The notes under the pieces were generated by a model, which was not told the DNA's origin, ran no database searches, and was given only the letters and a program-made list of their open reading frames with translations. Positions 43,745 to 54,330 of a stretch of 64,000 nt of DNA are shown in pieces (the stretch's first letter is position 1; each line of letters begins with the position of its first letter). The DNA comes from Morinoia aosen (lineage: Eukaryota > Arthropoda > Malacostraca > Amphipoda > Talitridae), in the NCBI GenBank assembly GCA_030386875.1, contig CM059570.1, forward strand, positions 28,279,692-28,343,691, given 5' to 3'. Position numbers and translations under genes: made by a program.

Positions 43745-45178
43745 GTGAGGGTAGCTATCCATGTTGTAAATGTGGGGGTAGCTATCCATGTTGTAAATGT
43801 GGGGGTAGCTATCCATGTTGTAAATGTGGGGGTAACTATCCATGTTGTAAATGTGGGGGTAACTATCCATGTTGTAAATGTGGGGGTAACTATCCATGTT
43901 GTAAATGTGGGGGTAACTATCCATGTTGTAAATGTGGGGGCAACTATCCATGTTGTAAATGTGGGGGTAGCTATCCATGTTGTAAATGTGGGGGTAGCTA
44001 TCCATGTTGTAAATGTGGGGGTAGCTATCCATGTTGTAAATGTGGGGGTAGCTATCCATGTTGTAAATGTGGGGGTAGCTATCCATGTTGTAAATGTGGG
44101 GGTAGCTATCCATGTTGTAAATGTGGGGGTAACTATCCATGTCGTAAATGTGGGGGTAACTATCCATGTTGTAAATGTGGGGGTAACTATCCATGTTGTA
44201 AATGTGGGGGTAACTATCCATGTTGTAAATGTGGGGGCAACTATCCATGTTGTAAATGTGGGGGTAGCTATCCATGTTGTAAATGTGGGGGTAGCTATCC
44301 ATGTTGTAAATGTGGGGGTAGCTATCCATGTTGTAAATGTGGGGGTAGCTATCCATGTTGTAAATGTGGGGGTAGCTATCCATGTTGTAAATGTGGGGGT
44401 AACTATCCATGTTGTAAATGTGGGGGTAACTATCCATGTTGTAAATGTGGGGGTAACTATCCATGTTGTAAATGTGGGGGTAACTATCCATGTTGTAAAT
44501 GTGGGGGCAACTATCCATGTTGTAAATGTGGGGGTAGCTATCCATGTTGTAAATGTGGGGGTAGCTATCCATGTTGTAAATGTGGGGGTAGCTATCCATG
44601 TTGTAAATGTGGGGGTAGCTATCCATGTTGTAAATGTGGGGGTAGCTATCCATGTTGTAAATGTGGGGGTAGCTATCCATGTTGTAAATGTGGGGGTAAC
44701 TATCCATGTCGTAAATGTGGGGGTAACTATCCATGTTGTAAATGTGGGGGTAACTATCCATGTTGTAAATGTGGGGGTAACTATCCATGTTGTAAATGTG
44801 GGGGCAACTATCCATGTTGTAAATGTGGGGGTAGCTATCCATGTTGTAAATGTGGGGGTAGCTATCCATGTTGTAAATGTGGGGGTAGCTATCCATGTTG
44901 TAAATGTGGGGGTAGCTATCCATGTTGTAAATGTGGGGGTAGCTATCCATGTTGTAAATGTGGGGGTAGCTATCCATGTTGTAAATGTGGGGGTAACTAT
45001 CCATGTCGTAAATGTGGGGGTAACTAACCATGTTGTAAATGTGGGGGCAACTATCCATGTTGTAAATGTGGGGGTAACTATCCATGTTGTAAATGTGGGG
45101 GTAACTATCCATGTTGTAAATGTGGGGGTAACTATCCATGTTGTAAATGTGGGGGTAACTATCCATGTTGGTAATGTT
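43745..45178. repeat. 27-bp minisatellite with about 11-unit higher-order repeat
   Basis: About 53 copies of TAGCTATCCATGTTGTAAAT plus GTGGGGG. A TAGC/TAAC difference and a rare GTCGTAAATG variant recur in the same order: five or six TAGC units, one GTCG unit, then four TAAC units, one of them GGGCAAC. The period is about 300 bp. The unit is a multiple of three, so long frames are open on both strands (CCKCGGSYP, VVNVGVAIH, NMDSYPHIY). None has gene features. Confidence 0.98.
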
Positions 45179-45280
45179 ACAGTATTGCAAGTTCATACTA
45201 AAAGGTGCCATCCTCACTTCTTTCTTAGGAACACCTTTGTTATGGCTAGAGAGGCTGAAATCAACCTAGTTAGAAATCAT

Positions 45281-45797
45281 TCCTTGGACGAGATATGACG
45301 CAGAAGCTCGAACTTTCTTAAACTGAAATTTCAACTTCAGATGTTCATCAACTATTCAAGTCGAAATTAGAGTATAGGAAGTGGATAGGTACATTCTTAA
45401 CGATGGGTCAAACCTGAAGTTTATTCCAGAATGATTCCTTCCAACCGAAAACCTCAAGTCCGCTACTGTATCGAAAGTAGTCGTATTTACATAGATTTGC
45501 TGGCGCTTCAGTAATTCGTACTACTGTAGTGATAAAAATTTCATGTGCTTTGTGTCGGTTCTTCTTCGAAGCCCAGCCGACACAACGAACACATCGGAGA
45601 GCAGGGCACACAAACACAACACACCGCCGTAGGTTTACTGACACAAACGCCCGTCACGAGAGCACAACAAATCAGGAAAACAATAGACACCAAACGCATA
45701 GCCGCTGCAAGATGACCGGTAATGGCACAATAAAATAAGAAAGACCAATAAATAAACCATAAAACATTTTCATTTCAGCACACAGGAGATAAGTTAC
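45281..45797. other. Spacer beyond the IARS1 3' end
   Basis: Unique sequence between the 27-bp array and the 3' end of IARS1. No gene recognised. Confidence 0.4.
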
Positions 45798-45803
45798 TTT
45801 AAT
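45798..45803 (-). terminator. Possible IARS1 polyadenylation signal
   Basis: ATTAAA on the minus strand about 155 bp after the IARS1 stop. It is the common variant of AATAAA, and no canonical AATAAA was seen closer. Confidence 0.35.
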
Positions 45804-45957
45804 AACAGTAGGCAGGAGATAGTATCTGTAAGTCTAATGGTGTGTTGGTATTAAATAAAAATGCTTCTTAGACGGGAGTGTGATGGGTGTGTGGCTGACG
45901 TCAGGCAGGACTGACGGTCCCCAGCAGACGTCAGGCAGGACTGCGCAGTCCACCACG

Positions 45958-46056
45958 TCAGCAGTACACAGTCTTGCCTGCCAGCGCTGACACGTCCTTG
46001 TACGTGTCCACACGCACACGCTGTGTGCGTTGCTCGTCAGCGTACACGCACACCGT
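45958..46056 (-). CDS. IARS1: Isoleucyl-tRNA synthetase, last exon
   Basis: Acceptor CTCTTGCAG precedes base 46056. The exon is 33 codons in phase 0 and ends GTGTACTGC then TGA (45960-45958). It reads TVCVYADEQRTQRVRV and ALAGKTVYC, the end of the second UNE-I-like repeat, where other animals have a KTVYV-type motif followed by a few more residues. Here the protein stops at Cys right after KTVY, so the tail is slightly shorter. The 3' flank holds a direct repeat of GACGTCAGGCAGGACTG (45897 and 45927). Confidence 0.85.
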   Translation of the reverse strand, partial: TVCVYADEQRTQRVRVDTYKDVSALAGKTVYC

Positions 46057-46979
46057 CTGCAAGAGAGCAAAATTACTTTACTATTGAACGAAACATTATG
46101 ATAATTGCACCCAACCTTACAGTGGGTCAAGCAGTTTTTTTCCTAGTGAACGAAACATTACGAGAACTTTTCTCATTCCTACAGCTAATAAGTTGTTTTC
46201 TTACAGAACGAAAAATTACGATACCTTCCCCAAATCGTTAGTCACAAAATGCTACGGTGTGTTGACTTTCAAAGAAACACTTGCAGTGTTAGATCGATAT
46301 GACATTTAGAAAAGTATCCTCGAGCCGTTGACTTTATATAGGGTCACATAAGTATACCACTAGGTAAACTTCTCACGTATCTTGAATAGATAGCTTTTCA
46401 GTTTTTTCAAAAGCCTTTAAGATAATTTTTCATGTCCGAGGAAAAAATCGCCACGAAATTTCCTTTACCCAAGTTCTTTAGAAAAAGATCTTTTCGAGCA
46501 GTAACGTCGTAGTCAAATTCAAACAACTGTAGCAGCCGCAGGTAAATGGTTAAAAAGACCGGTGGGTGCTATGACAACGAATGCTTTCTTGCTAACTTTC
46601 AGTCCGTTCAGGGAGAATTCATATAAAAATTCTGATTATGTGGTGCATGTTCCACAAATTTCCAAACACAAATCTACGCAAAAATGGGAGCCTGCACCAC
46701 GTTCGTTAGCAGGTCATGTTAGATCGCTGGACAATATAGGACGCAGAGGCGGGTCGTTATCTTGCGAATCTGTGCTACGAAATGGCTGGCATAGGTGCCA
46801 TGAAAGGGCTGGAATCCATGCTAAAAAATGGCTGTCAATCATACTGACAAATACTACATAACAAAGTTATGTTAAAACATAAAATTCATGTTCTTTTATA
46901 AGGTTTTGCGTTTTTCTGCTCCGTTAGACTTGAGCTAAAAGTATCTGGTTTACACGGTAGCGAGAATTGAGTAACTAAC
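46057..46979 (-). other. IARS1 intron
   Basis: Donor GTTAGT at 46979, acceptor TTGCAG at 46057. Three GAACGAAACATTA-type motifs occur at 46085-46220, the reverse complement of the core of the 47-bp array at 53.6 kb. A much decayed TTAA-type MITE may lie at about 46315-46553 (CAGCCGCAGGTAAATGGTTAA). A plus-strand 99-codon frame at 46562-46861 has no support. Confidence 0.6.
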
Positions 46980-47109
46980 CGCGGGTGTGGAGCCTGTCAG
47001 CTGGGCAGTGACGCTCAGGATGTCGTGGGGGGAGGACGTGCCGCTCCCGGCGGGGTTCTCCAGCAACACGCTGGCGACACGACCGTTCTTCAGGGACACG
47101 TTCATGTAC
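46980..47109 (-). CDS. IARS1: Isoleucyl-tRNA synthetase, second UNE-I exon
   Basis: 130 bp: one base finishing the Lys codon of the previous exon, then 43 codons to GCG|GTTAGT. It reads YMNVSLKNGRVASVLLENP followed by AGSGTSSPHDILSVTAQL. The LLLENP-like core (here VLLENP) is the mark of the C-terminal repeats specific to eukaryotic cytosolic IleRS. These repeats tether the enzyme in the multi-synthetase complex in other animals; that role is inferred here. Confidence 0.85.
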
Positions 47110-47818
47110 CTGCCGAGAGAAATTTACCTAGAGCAAAAATTCGTCTAGAAAATTTCATGCAAGGAAATGCATGTGAAGTAAGAACTTAGCGCAAAATTGG
47201 CAGTCGCATTGACAATGAAGGAGAAAATAGAGAGCTTTATCACGCATCTGTACAAATTTCGGTATATAGATGCAAGGGTATCCCACCCACAACATGAAAG
47301 TTAGATGTTTGTTTAAGCCTCAATAACTGCAACAAAGGCGTTCTAAAGAGAGGAAGGAGAAAAACACCAGTTAGTTTGTTTCAAAGGAAACGCAGAATCA
47401 ATGCATATGGTGCATAGAAACAATAAGTTGAGGAAGAAAATTATGAAACAAGATAAAAGTTAAAGAAGAAAGTCGTAGGCACTGAACAGGACAGAAGTGA
47501 ACCGAAAAAAGATAATCATCAACAAAACCACATAAAACTTCCATTTCAACAAAATAAAAAAAGGCCTACGTTATCTTAAGCTCGGGACCCGCAACGTGAA
47601 GAACACGTTTGTTTGGCTAGTATAAAATTGATATTATGAAACTACAGTGCAAAATTTCACTGGAAAATCGGACCAGCGCACATTTCTTGAACTCGGCACA
47701 AACTTATTCGAAGTCCATTTCAAAATTTCCACCAGCACACAACTAAACCATTAAAAAGCTTCAAAACTTTATAAGATCAACTTATATGAACTAGTTCAAA
47801 ATATCCCATGTGACTTAC
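47110..47818 (-). other. IARS1 intron with TAATC-tailed element
   Basis: Donor GTAAGT at 47818, acceptor CTCGGCAG at 47110. The centre is occupied by the element listed at 47325-47600. Confidence 0.75.
47325..47600 (-). mobile_element. TAATC-tailed element, minus copy
   Basis: On the plus strand it reads GAGAGGAAGGAGAAAAACAC, GCATAGAAACAATAAG, ACAGGACAGAAGTGAACCG and AAAGGCCTACG, the reverse complement of the copy at 3340. The tail is lost. Confidence 0.7.
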
Positions 47819-48149
47819 TTAGCAGCGGGGCCGTTGGCGGGACGGGCGACGGGCGCACGTCCCCTAGGAACAACATGGACCGTCTTGCCAGCGAGGCCCG
47901 TCACTCCCTTGAGGGGGGCCCCGCCCACCGTCACCTCCACGGAGCCCTGCGGGAAGCCGAAGAGGCGCCGGGCCTCGGCCACCAGCTGCGCCTCCGTCAG
48001 GAGGGCGGGGGCGCCGCACGGGTTCTCCAGCAGGAGGGTGCCCGCCGCTGCAGAGGGGGCGCCGTGGCGGGGGGTGCCCCCGTACACCACGTTCACCCAC
48101 GGGCACGCCAGGGGCGTCTCTCCAGCGGTTGTGGACTTGGTTGTTGTCG
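47819..48149 (-). CDS. IARS1: Isoleucyl-tRNA synthetase, first UNE-I exon
   Basis: 331 bp, entered in phase 1 and left in phase 2 (GCTAA|GTAAGT). Its GC content is very high. It carries CPWVNVVYGG, AAAGTLLLENPCGAP and AEARRLFGFPQGSVEVTVGG, then LAGKTVHVVPRG. This is a full UNE-I-type repeat with the TLLLENP core and the LAGKTV motif that also ends the second repeat. The N-terminal stretch TTTKSTTAGETP is a low-complexity linker from the anticodon-binding region. Confidence 0.88.
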
Positions 48150-48842
48150 CTGCGTGGGGTGGTGCGTTGATATGAGTTCATTTGTATTTTTTAATGTATT
48201 ACAAAGAATTAATGAATTTATTTATTATTTGACGTGTTGCAATTAATTATTTAATGTATTGCAATTGAATATGTTTAATTATTTAACGTGTTGCAATTAA
48301 TTATTTAATGTATTGCAATTGAATATGTTTAATTATTTAACGTTTTGCAATTAATTTTTCTAATTATATTTTATGTACAGCAATTTATAATTCCAATTAC
48401 TTAATGTATTGCAATTAATTAGTTTTAATTACTTAAATGTATTGCAATTAATTAATTCTACTCAAGTAATGTACTGCAACTGCAAAGAATTAGTCAATTA
48501 TGTTCAATTATCAAGTTAATTGTAATTAATTAATCGTAAGAATTGTTCGAAATTAATGAATGGTAACAAGTTATTTGTAATTAGAATAGAAAGTAAATTC
48601 CTATTCTATCACAGGCGACCAAAACCAAACCGTCCGTCTAAATTCTACTCCGGTCTTCCAAAACAAAACTATCCATCCAAATTCTACCCCGGGCATCCAA
48701 AACAAAACTACTCGTCCAAATTTTACCCCTGGCTTCTAAAACAAAACTATCCATACAAATTCCACCTCGTCCTTTCTAAGTGAAACTACTCGTCCAAATT
48801 CCACCCCGGGTTTCAAAAGCAAACTATTCCCGAAAAGTTTAC
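48150..48842 (-). other. IARS1 intron with two tandem-repeat tracts
   Basis: Donor GTAAAC at 48842, acceptor CACGCAG at 48150. It contains an AT-rich repeat of AATTATTTAATGTATTGC type (48220-48470) and about five copies of a roughly 40-bp unit (AAAACAAAACTATCCATCCA, ATTCTACCCC) at 48610-48830. Confidence 0.75.
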
Positions 48843-50435
48843 CAGCGGCAGAGGTGTTGCTGGCGCCGGTGCTGAAGCCCTCAACAAAGCCCCTGGTGAT
48901 GACGAGCTCTAACGTGGCCTCCTTGATTTTCTTCTTGGGGCTGTCGTCCTCAATGACCACCTGTCCGCCGGGCGGCCGCGTGTCCATGGGCCGCAAGGGG
49001 GCACGAGTGGCCGTCTGGATGTAGTCCAGATGACAGTCAATGACCTGCTGCAGCTCAGCAGTCGGGTCCGACACGCTGTACCAAACCGTGACCTCATCCG
49101 TGGGCACGAGCCTGCCTTTCTTCTTGAGCTTCTGGACGCGGTTTACAACTTCCCTGGCCAGCCCCTCCCACAGCATCTCCTGGGACGGTGTTGTGTCCAG
49201 TAAAATGAGCACTGACGCGTCGCTGTGTGCCTGGTACTTGCTCGACAGCTCCTCGGCCTTGTCGCCACTGAACGCGTACTTTATGATGAGGTCGTCAGTG
49301 TTGAGGGTGTGGCCCAGCACGTCGAGCGTGCCTGACGTCAGGGCTGATGTGATTTGGTCGTCACTCAATGCTGCCACTGCCTGCTGTACTTGCTTCACGT
49401 CTCCTTTCAACCGCGCGCCGAGAAGCTTGAAGTTGATCTCAGCTTTCAGGGCTACCCCATACTTCCCTTTGTCTGTTGAAGTGGTCACCATGCGCACGTT
49501 GAGCTCCTCCTTGATGTAGGACTCGAGCTCCAGGACGTCTTGGAGCACGCGTTCCTCCTTGTGGATGACCACCACCTCCGGCAACGGGTACTTGATGGGG
49601 CAGTTGAGCTTGTCACGTAGGTACCTCCCCAGCTCCACCACCGACTGTAAGGTAGACACGGCCGCTTCTGTCCTCTCACTGATCACCTCCATGTTTGGCT
49701 CGGGCACCATGAGGTAATGAACAGAGTCGCCTCTGAGCTCGCTGTCTCTCCGGAGTACCCTTCTTAGGTTCTGGTACATGGTCTCTGTGATGAAGGGCGT
49801 GAACGGCGACATCACTCGCACCATTGTCAGCAGCACGTTGTACAGAGTGGCCAAAGACTCTTGGCATTCAGCCGTGCCAGCATCACCCTTAAGTCTCTTG
49901 CGGTTGAAGCGAACATACCAGTTGGTCAAGTTGTCCACAAACTTCACAAGCCTTGGGGTCACGGTGTACAGTCTGTACGCCTTCATTTCCTTGCGGACAA
50001 ACGCGAGCAAACTCTGCGTGAACGACAAAATCCAGCGGTCCATCACGTTTTTGGGCGCCACGTCGGACTCTTCGTACTGGAAGACCACGCCTTCGTCTTT
50101 CTCGAGCCGCTCGACCTGCTGCCCGAAATACCTGTAGGCGTTGAGCCACGGGATGAAGACCTCCTTAAGGAGAGCTTTGACCTCTTCCTCCTTGAAGCGC
50201 AGGTTCTCCCCTCTCACGGCGGGGCTGTTGGTGAGGTAGAGCCGTAGGGCGTCAGCGCCGTAACGGTTCACCACCTCCACAGGGTCCGGGTAGTTCTTCT
50301 TCCGCTTGCTCATCTTCTGGCCGTCAGCAGCGAGCACCAGGCCATTCACGATGAGGTTCTTGAAGGGCGGGCGTCCGTACAGCGCTGTCGAGATCACCAG
50401 CAGCGTGTAGAACCAGCCTCGTGTCTGGTCGATGC
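48843..50435 (-). CDS. IARS1: Isoleucyl-tRNA synthetase, catalytic-end and anticodon-binding exon
   Basis: A 1593-bp exon, entered in phase 1 (acceptor TTGGGCAG, giving G|GC ATC) and left in phase 1 (GCTG|GTAAAC). It starts GIDQTRGWFYTLL and has the class I signature loop DGQKMSKRKKNYPDP (KMSKR at 50302-50316), which binds ATP during formation of isoleucyl-adenylate. The anticodon-binding domain follows: NVMDRWILSFTQSLL and the W-Y-x-R-x-N-R motif in NWYVRFNRKRLKG. Then come the all-helical tail (GRYLRDKLNCPIKYPLPEV) and the IleRS-specific region (LWEGLAREVVNRVQKLKKK). Shadow frames on both strands reflect its high GC content. No stop or frameshift, so it looks functional. Confidence 0.95.
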
Positions 50436-50504
50436 CTGCCCAAGGAAATTGCGGTGAAATGCAGCATTGCAGAGGTAGTGTGAGTGACTTTAACTTGAAA
50501 AGGT

Positions 50505-50600
50505 TAGGTGAGTGACTCACATTTTCCAACATGGGCATGCTAATTCTGATAGACACAATAGTTGTATCCCACGATAGGACAAACTTTGGAAACGTTTCCC
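50505..50600 (-). mobile_element. TAATC-tailed element, short minus fragment
   Basis: GCTAATTCTGATAGACACAA with GTTGTATCCC matches the 5' end of the family (reverse complement). Confidence 0.55.
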
Positions 50601-50624
50601 TCAGTAAATACAATGAAATCTGAT

Positions 50625-50885
50625 ACCTGGGAATGAAACATACGTTACATTCGACTTTTACAATGAGCTTCCACAGGATTAGATTAGATGAAGAAAATAG
50701 TAGCTGCTGAATAACAGGACAGCAGTGAACTGAAAAAAGATGGTCCTTAACAAAACCAAAAATGTTTTATTACAGCAGAAGAAAGGCCTACCCAATTCTC
50801 AGCTCGGGGACTCTAATTTTACCCCTAGGAGCGCTAATTCCGATAGACACAATAATTGTATCCCCCAGAGGGATCTAAAACCACA
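50625..50885 (-). mobile_element. TAATC-tailed element, minus copy
   Basis: Contains GGATTAGATTAGATG (tail), GGACAGCAGTGAACTGAAAA, GATGGTCCTTAACAAAACC, AAAGGCCTACCCAA and GATAGACACAATAATTGTAT. Oriented like the IARS1 transcript. Confidence 0.75.
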
Positions 50886-51127
50886 CACAAACACGCGTGA
50901 ACTACTCCTGCTTCTTGAAAAATACACTGAAAGAGACTCCAAAACCACGCGCAACTTCAGCGTTGAAGTCAGCAGGGAAGTCATCCTCAAAAGCAGCCTT
51001 ACGCTCGAAGTAGATGAGCATGAAACCCATCTCTACTCATCCTCATATAAACAGAAATAAACAGGAACAGAAAGAAACTGAAATAAAAACAAAAAGAAAT
51101 AAAACAGACCAAAAGAACCCCGTTTAC

Positions 51128-51377
51128 CTTCAGCAATGAAGTCAGCAGGGAAGCCGTCCTCAAAGGTGGCCTTATTCTCAAAGGGGTAATGCATCTGAGC
51201 GTAGGGCATGGAGCCGGACTCAAACCAGCAGTCGAAGACCTCGGAGATGCGGCGGAGGGGCGCGTGGCCGGGTCGCTGCGACGGGATGGTGATGTGGTCG
51301 ATGTTGTCCCGGTGTATGTCAGTCACCTTCTGCCCGCTCAGCTGCTCCAGCTCCGCGATGCTCGACACGCACACCAC
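51128..51377 (-). CDS. IARS1: Isoleucyl-tRNA synthetase, exon before the KMSKR exon
   Basis: 250 bp in phase 0 from ATCCACAG|GTG to GCTGAAG|GTAAAC. It reads [20 protein letters not shown], then [11 protein letters not shown], then the conserved [20 protein letters not shown] and FPADFIAEG, part of the class I catalytic core. The CWFDSG-like segment (here CWFESG) belongs to the active-site side of the Rossmann fold. Confidence 0.93.
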
Positions 51378-52699
51378 CTGTGGATATCATTGGTGGTGTT
51401 GAACACCACCTGTGGCCACCAACACCTGCTTGATGGTGGCATTACCACCGGGTGGTGTTTGGCTGCTCCAAACACCACTTGCTGATTTTACACATATAGA
51501 ACACCTACACAGCCCCACGCCAGACCTACACAGCCCCACGCCACACCTACACAGCCCCACACCACACCTACACAGCCCCACACCACACCTATACAGCCCC
51601 ACACCACACCTATACAGCCCACGCCACACCACACCTGCACAGCCCCACACCACACCTACACAGCCCCAAGCCACACCTACACAGCCCCAAGCCACACCTA
51701 CACAGCCCCAAGCCACACCTACACAGCCCCAAGCCACACCTACACAGCCCCAAGCCACACCTACACAGCCCCAAGCCACACCTGCACAGCCCCACACCAC
51801 ACCTGCAGCACAGCCCCACACCACACCTACACAGCCCCACACCACCTACACAGCCCCAAGCCACACCAGCACAGCCCCACGCCACACCAACACAGCCCCA
51901 CACCACACCTGCACAGCCCCACACCACACCTCACAGCCCCACACCACACCTACACAGCCCCACACCACACCTACACAGCCCCACACCAAACCTACACAGC
52001 CCCAAGCCACACCTACACAGCCCCAAGCCACACCTACACAGCCCCAAGCCACACCTACACAGCCCCACACCACACCTACACAGCCCCACACCACACCTGC
52101 ACAGCCCCACACCACACCTACACAGCCCCAAGCCACACCAACACAGCCCCAAGCCACACCTACACAGCCCCACGACACGCCTACACAGCCCCACGCCACA
52201 CCTACACAGCCCTACACTACACCTACACAGCCCCACACTACACCTACACAGCCCCACGCCACACCTACACAGCCCCACGCCACACCTACACAGCCCCACG
52301 CCACACCTACACAGCCCCACACCACACCTACACAGCCCCACACCACACCTACACAGCCCCACACCACACCTACACAGCCCCACACCACACCTACACAGCC
52401 CCACACCACACCTACACAGCCCCACACCACACCTACACAGCCCCACGCCATACCTACACAGCCCCACACCACACCTACACAGCCCCACACCACACCTACA
52501 CAGCCCCACGCCATACCTACACAGCCCCACACCACACCTACACAGCCCCACGCCATACCTACAAAGCCCCACACCACACCTACACAGCCCCACGCCACAC
52601 CTACACAGCCCCACACCACACCTACACAGCCCCAAGAAGCCCCAACAAAGCCCCCACGACCCCCTACACACGCTCCCAGAGCCCCTAACCCCAAGGCAC
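51378..52699 (-). other. IARS1 intron, almost entirely minisatellite
   Basis: Donor GAG|GTGCCT at 52699, acceptor at 51378. About 1.14 of its 1.32 kb is the 18-bp array. Confidence 0.85.
51495..52632. repeat. 18-bp minisatellite inside IARS1 intron
   Basis: About 62 copies of ACACCTACACAGCCCCAC with CACC/CGCC/AAGCC variants. The right edge lies about 70 bp from the donor of the adjacent exon and the left edge about 120 bp from the acceptor. Because 18 is divisible by three it opens long frames (TPTQPHTTPTQPQ on plus; VWGCVGV and CRCGVGL on minus) that are not genes. Confidence 0.98.
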
Positions 52700-52799
52700 C
52701 TCCTGCATGTCGGGGGAGACCCAGAGAGGGATGGGGGTGCCCCAGTAGCGGTTGCGGCTGATGGCCCAGTCCCGTGCGTCTCGCAGCCAGTTGCCGAAC
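52700..52799 (-). CDS. IARS1: Isoleucyl-tRNA synthetase, exon with [10 protein letters not shown]
   Basis: 100 bp: one base completing Arg, then 33 codons, ending QE|GTGCCT. It reads [20 protein letters not shown] and [13 protein letters not shown], a block conserved in class I Ile/Val/Leu enzymes after the editing domain. Acceptor CCCCTCAG at 52800. Confidence 0.93.
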
Positions 52800-53194
52800 C
52801 TGAGGGGCAAGGAAAGTTAGGAGGGCGTATCAGGGGAGAAAGAAGTCAGGTGGGGTATCGAGGGAGGGGTCCACAGGCTTATGCTCAGGCACACTCAAAC
52901 TGCGTCATAATGATCAGTGAATGCCAGAAATGGCCAATAAACACGCTTAATACGTCCGTTGTACATAAGAAATAACCAGAATCATGCCGAAAATAACTAA
53001 ATAAAAGCCTGATATAAAAAATACGCAAAAATGACCAAAAAAACACCTCAAATTACAAAATATACTCGAGATAATGACAAATAAATGCATAACTACTGCT
53101 GAAAAAAATTACAAAAACTACATGGAGTCTCTTAATGATCCAAAACACATCCAATGAACCCATCTTCAAAAAAAAAAATTAGATTATAAGTTAG

Positions 53195-53490
53195 TTCAAT
53201 CCACCATACCCACAACAACGGCGTTACAGGAAGGACGGATGAGAGAACCATTTTGTATGGAATTTAGGGAACAAAGAATCTATGCACAAGGTCTCTTCCC
53301 ACACGAGATCCCCTGCGCAGATAAAAGGTAAGTTGAGAAAGAAGTTTATGAAACAATAACAGTTGAATAAGAAAGGAGTGCTGAAAAACAGGTCAGCAGT
53401 AAACCGAAAAAAAAGGTGGTGGGTAACAAATCCAAAACCTTATTTAATTCAACAAAAGGAAGGCTTGCCTAATATTCATTTCAGTAATCA
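53195..53490 (-). mobile_element. TAATC-tailed element, minus copy
   Basis: Carries TTTTGTATGGAATTTAGGGA, TGCTGAAAAACAGGTCAGCA, GTAAACCG and AAAAGGAAGGCTTGCC; reverse complement of 3340-3722 with more changes. Confidence 0.65.
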
Positions 53491-53559
53491 TCTGAAAAAA
53501 ATTCATGTTATGTTACAGGATTTCAAAAATTAACTGAATATTTAGTTCACAGGAAAAAA

Positions 53560-54055
53560 TAACATTACAGGGCGCAACTATCATAACATTTCGTTTATAT
53601 AGAAAATGACACTACACGATGCAGTTATCGTAACATTTCGTTCACGTTTCACGTAGAAAACAATGCTACAGGGTGCGATTACCATAACATTTCGTTCACG
53701 GGGACACCATCGCTACAGGGTGCGATTACCACAACATTTCGTTCACGGGGACACCATCGCTACAGGGTGCGATTACCACAACATTTCGTTCACGGGGACA
53801 CCATCGCTACAGGGTGCGATTACCACAACATTTCGTTCACGGGGACACCATCGCTACAGGGTGCGATTACCACAACATTTCGTTCACGGGGACACCATCG
53901 CTACAGGGTGCGATTACCACAACATTTCGTTCACGGGGACACCATCGCTACAGGGTGCGATTACCACAACATTTCGTTCACGGGAACACCATCGCTACAG
54001 GGTGCGATTACCACAACATTTCGTTCACGGGGAAGACGCTACAGAGCGCGATTAC
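53560..54055. repeat. 47-bp minisatellite inside IARS1 intron
   Basis: About eight near-perfect copies (from 53655) of a unit with ACATTTCGTTCACGGGGACA and CGCTACAGGGTGCGATTACC, preceded by two older degenerate copies. Since 47 is not a multiple of three, the same peptide pattern appears in all frames. Confidence 0.96.
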
Positions 54056-54135
54056 CACACCACTTCGTTCAGGAATGAGACCAAAGAAAGCGTACACACA
54101 AACCAACACACACGCACACAAAGAGCACTACCCAC

Positions 54136-54330
54136 CGCTTCTCCTTGACGAAGTTGGGTACCCAGTAGGTCTGGGCGTTGGCCTGGAGGAGGCGGTCCTG
54201 CATGTGCTGGACCCGCACGAACCAGGAGGGCACGGCGCGGTAGATGAGCGGCGTGTCCGACCGCCAGCAGAACGGGTAGCTGTGGTTGATGCGGTCCGCG
54301 CTCACCAGCCGCCCCGCGCTCCGCAGGTGT
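54136..54330 (-). CDS. IARS1: Isoleucyl-tRNA synthetase, first exon seen in the window
   Basis: 195 bp from acceptor CCTCCCGCAG (54331) to donor AAGCG|GTGGGT, phase 2 at both ends. It reads SAGRLVSADRINHSYPFCW, then RSDTPLIYRAVPSWFVRVQ and TYWVPNFVKEKR. YPFCWRSDTPLIY lies at the exit of the CP1 editing domain in cytosolic IleRS. The seven exons together encode about 898 residues of an enzyme that is usually about 1,260 residues. The HIGH motif and most of the editing domain must be upstream, beyond an intron of at least 9.6 kb. Confidence 0.93.

Larger units (their letters stand above)
50436..51127 (-). other. IARS1 intron with TAATC-tailed elements
   Basis: Donor GTAAAC at 51127, acceptor CTTGGGCAG at 50436. 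Most of it consists of one partial and one fuller copy of the dispersed element (see 50505-50600 and 50625-50885). Confidence 0.75.
52800..54135 (-). other. IARS1 intron
   Basis: Donor GTGGGT at 54135, acceptor CCCCTCAG at 52800. It holds the TAATC-tailed element (53195-53490), the 47-bp array (53560-54055) and AT-rich sequence at 52880-53190. Confidence 0.8.

Noticed and set aside
43567..45298. Three overlapping frames of 486-517 codons, one rich in CCKCGG and resembling a zinc-knuckle protein
   Set aside because: The 27-bp unit is a multiple of three, so all are open at once on both strands. The Cys pattern is a coincidence of TGTTGTAAATGT.
46562..46861. 99-codon plus-strand ORF in an IARS1 intron
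   Set aside because: Antisense to a confirmed gene, no domain, codon use unlike the exons.
51412..52761. Plus-strand 449-codon Thr/Pro/Gln-rich mucin-like frame
   Set aside because: It lies in an IARS1 intron, antisense, and consists of the 18-bp repeat; its ends overlap IARS1 exons in the wrong frame.
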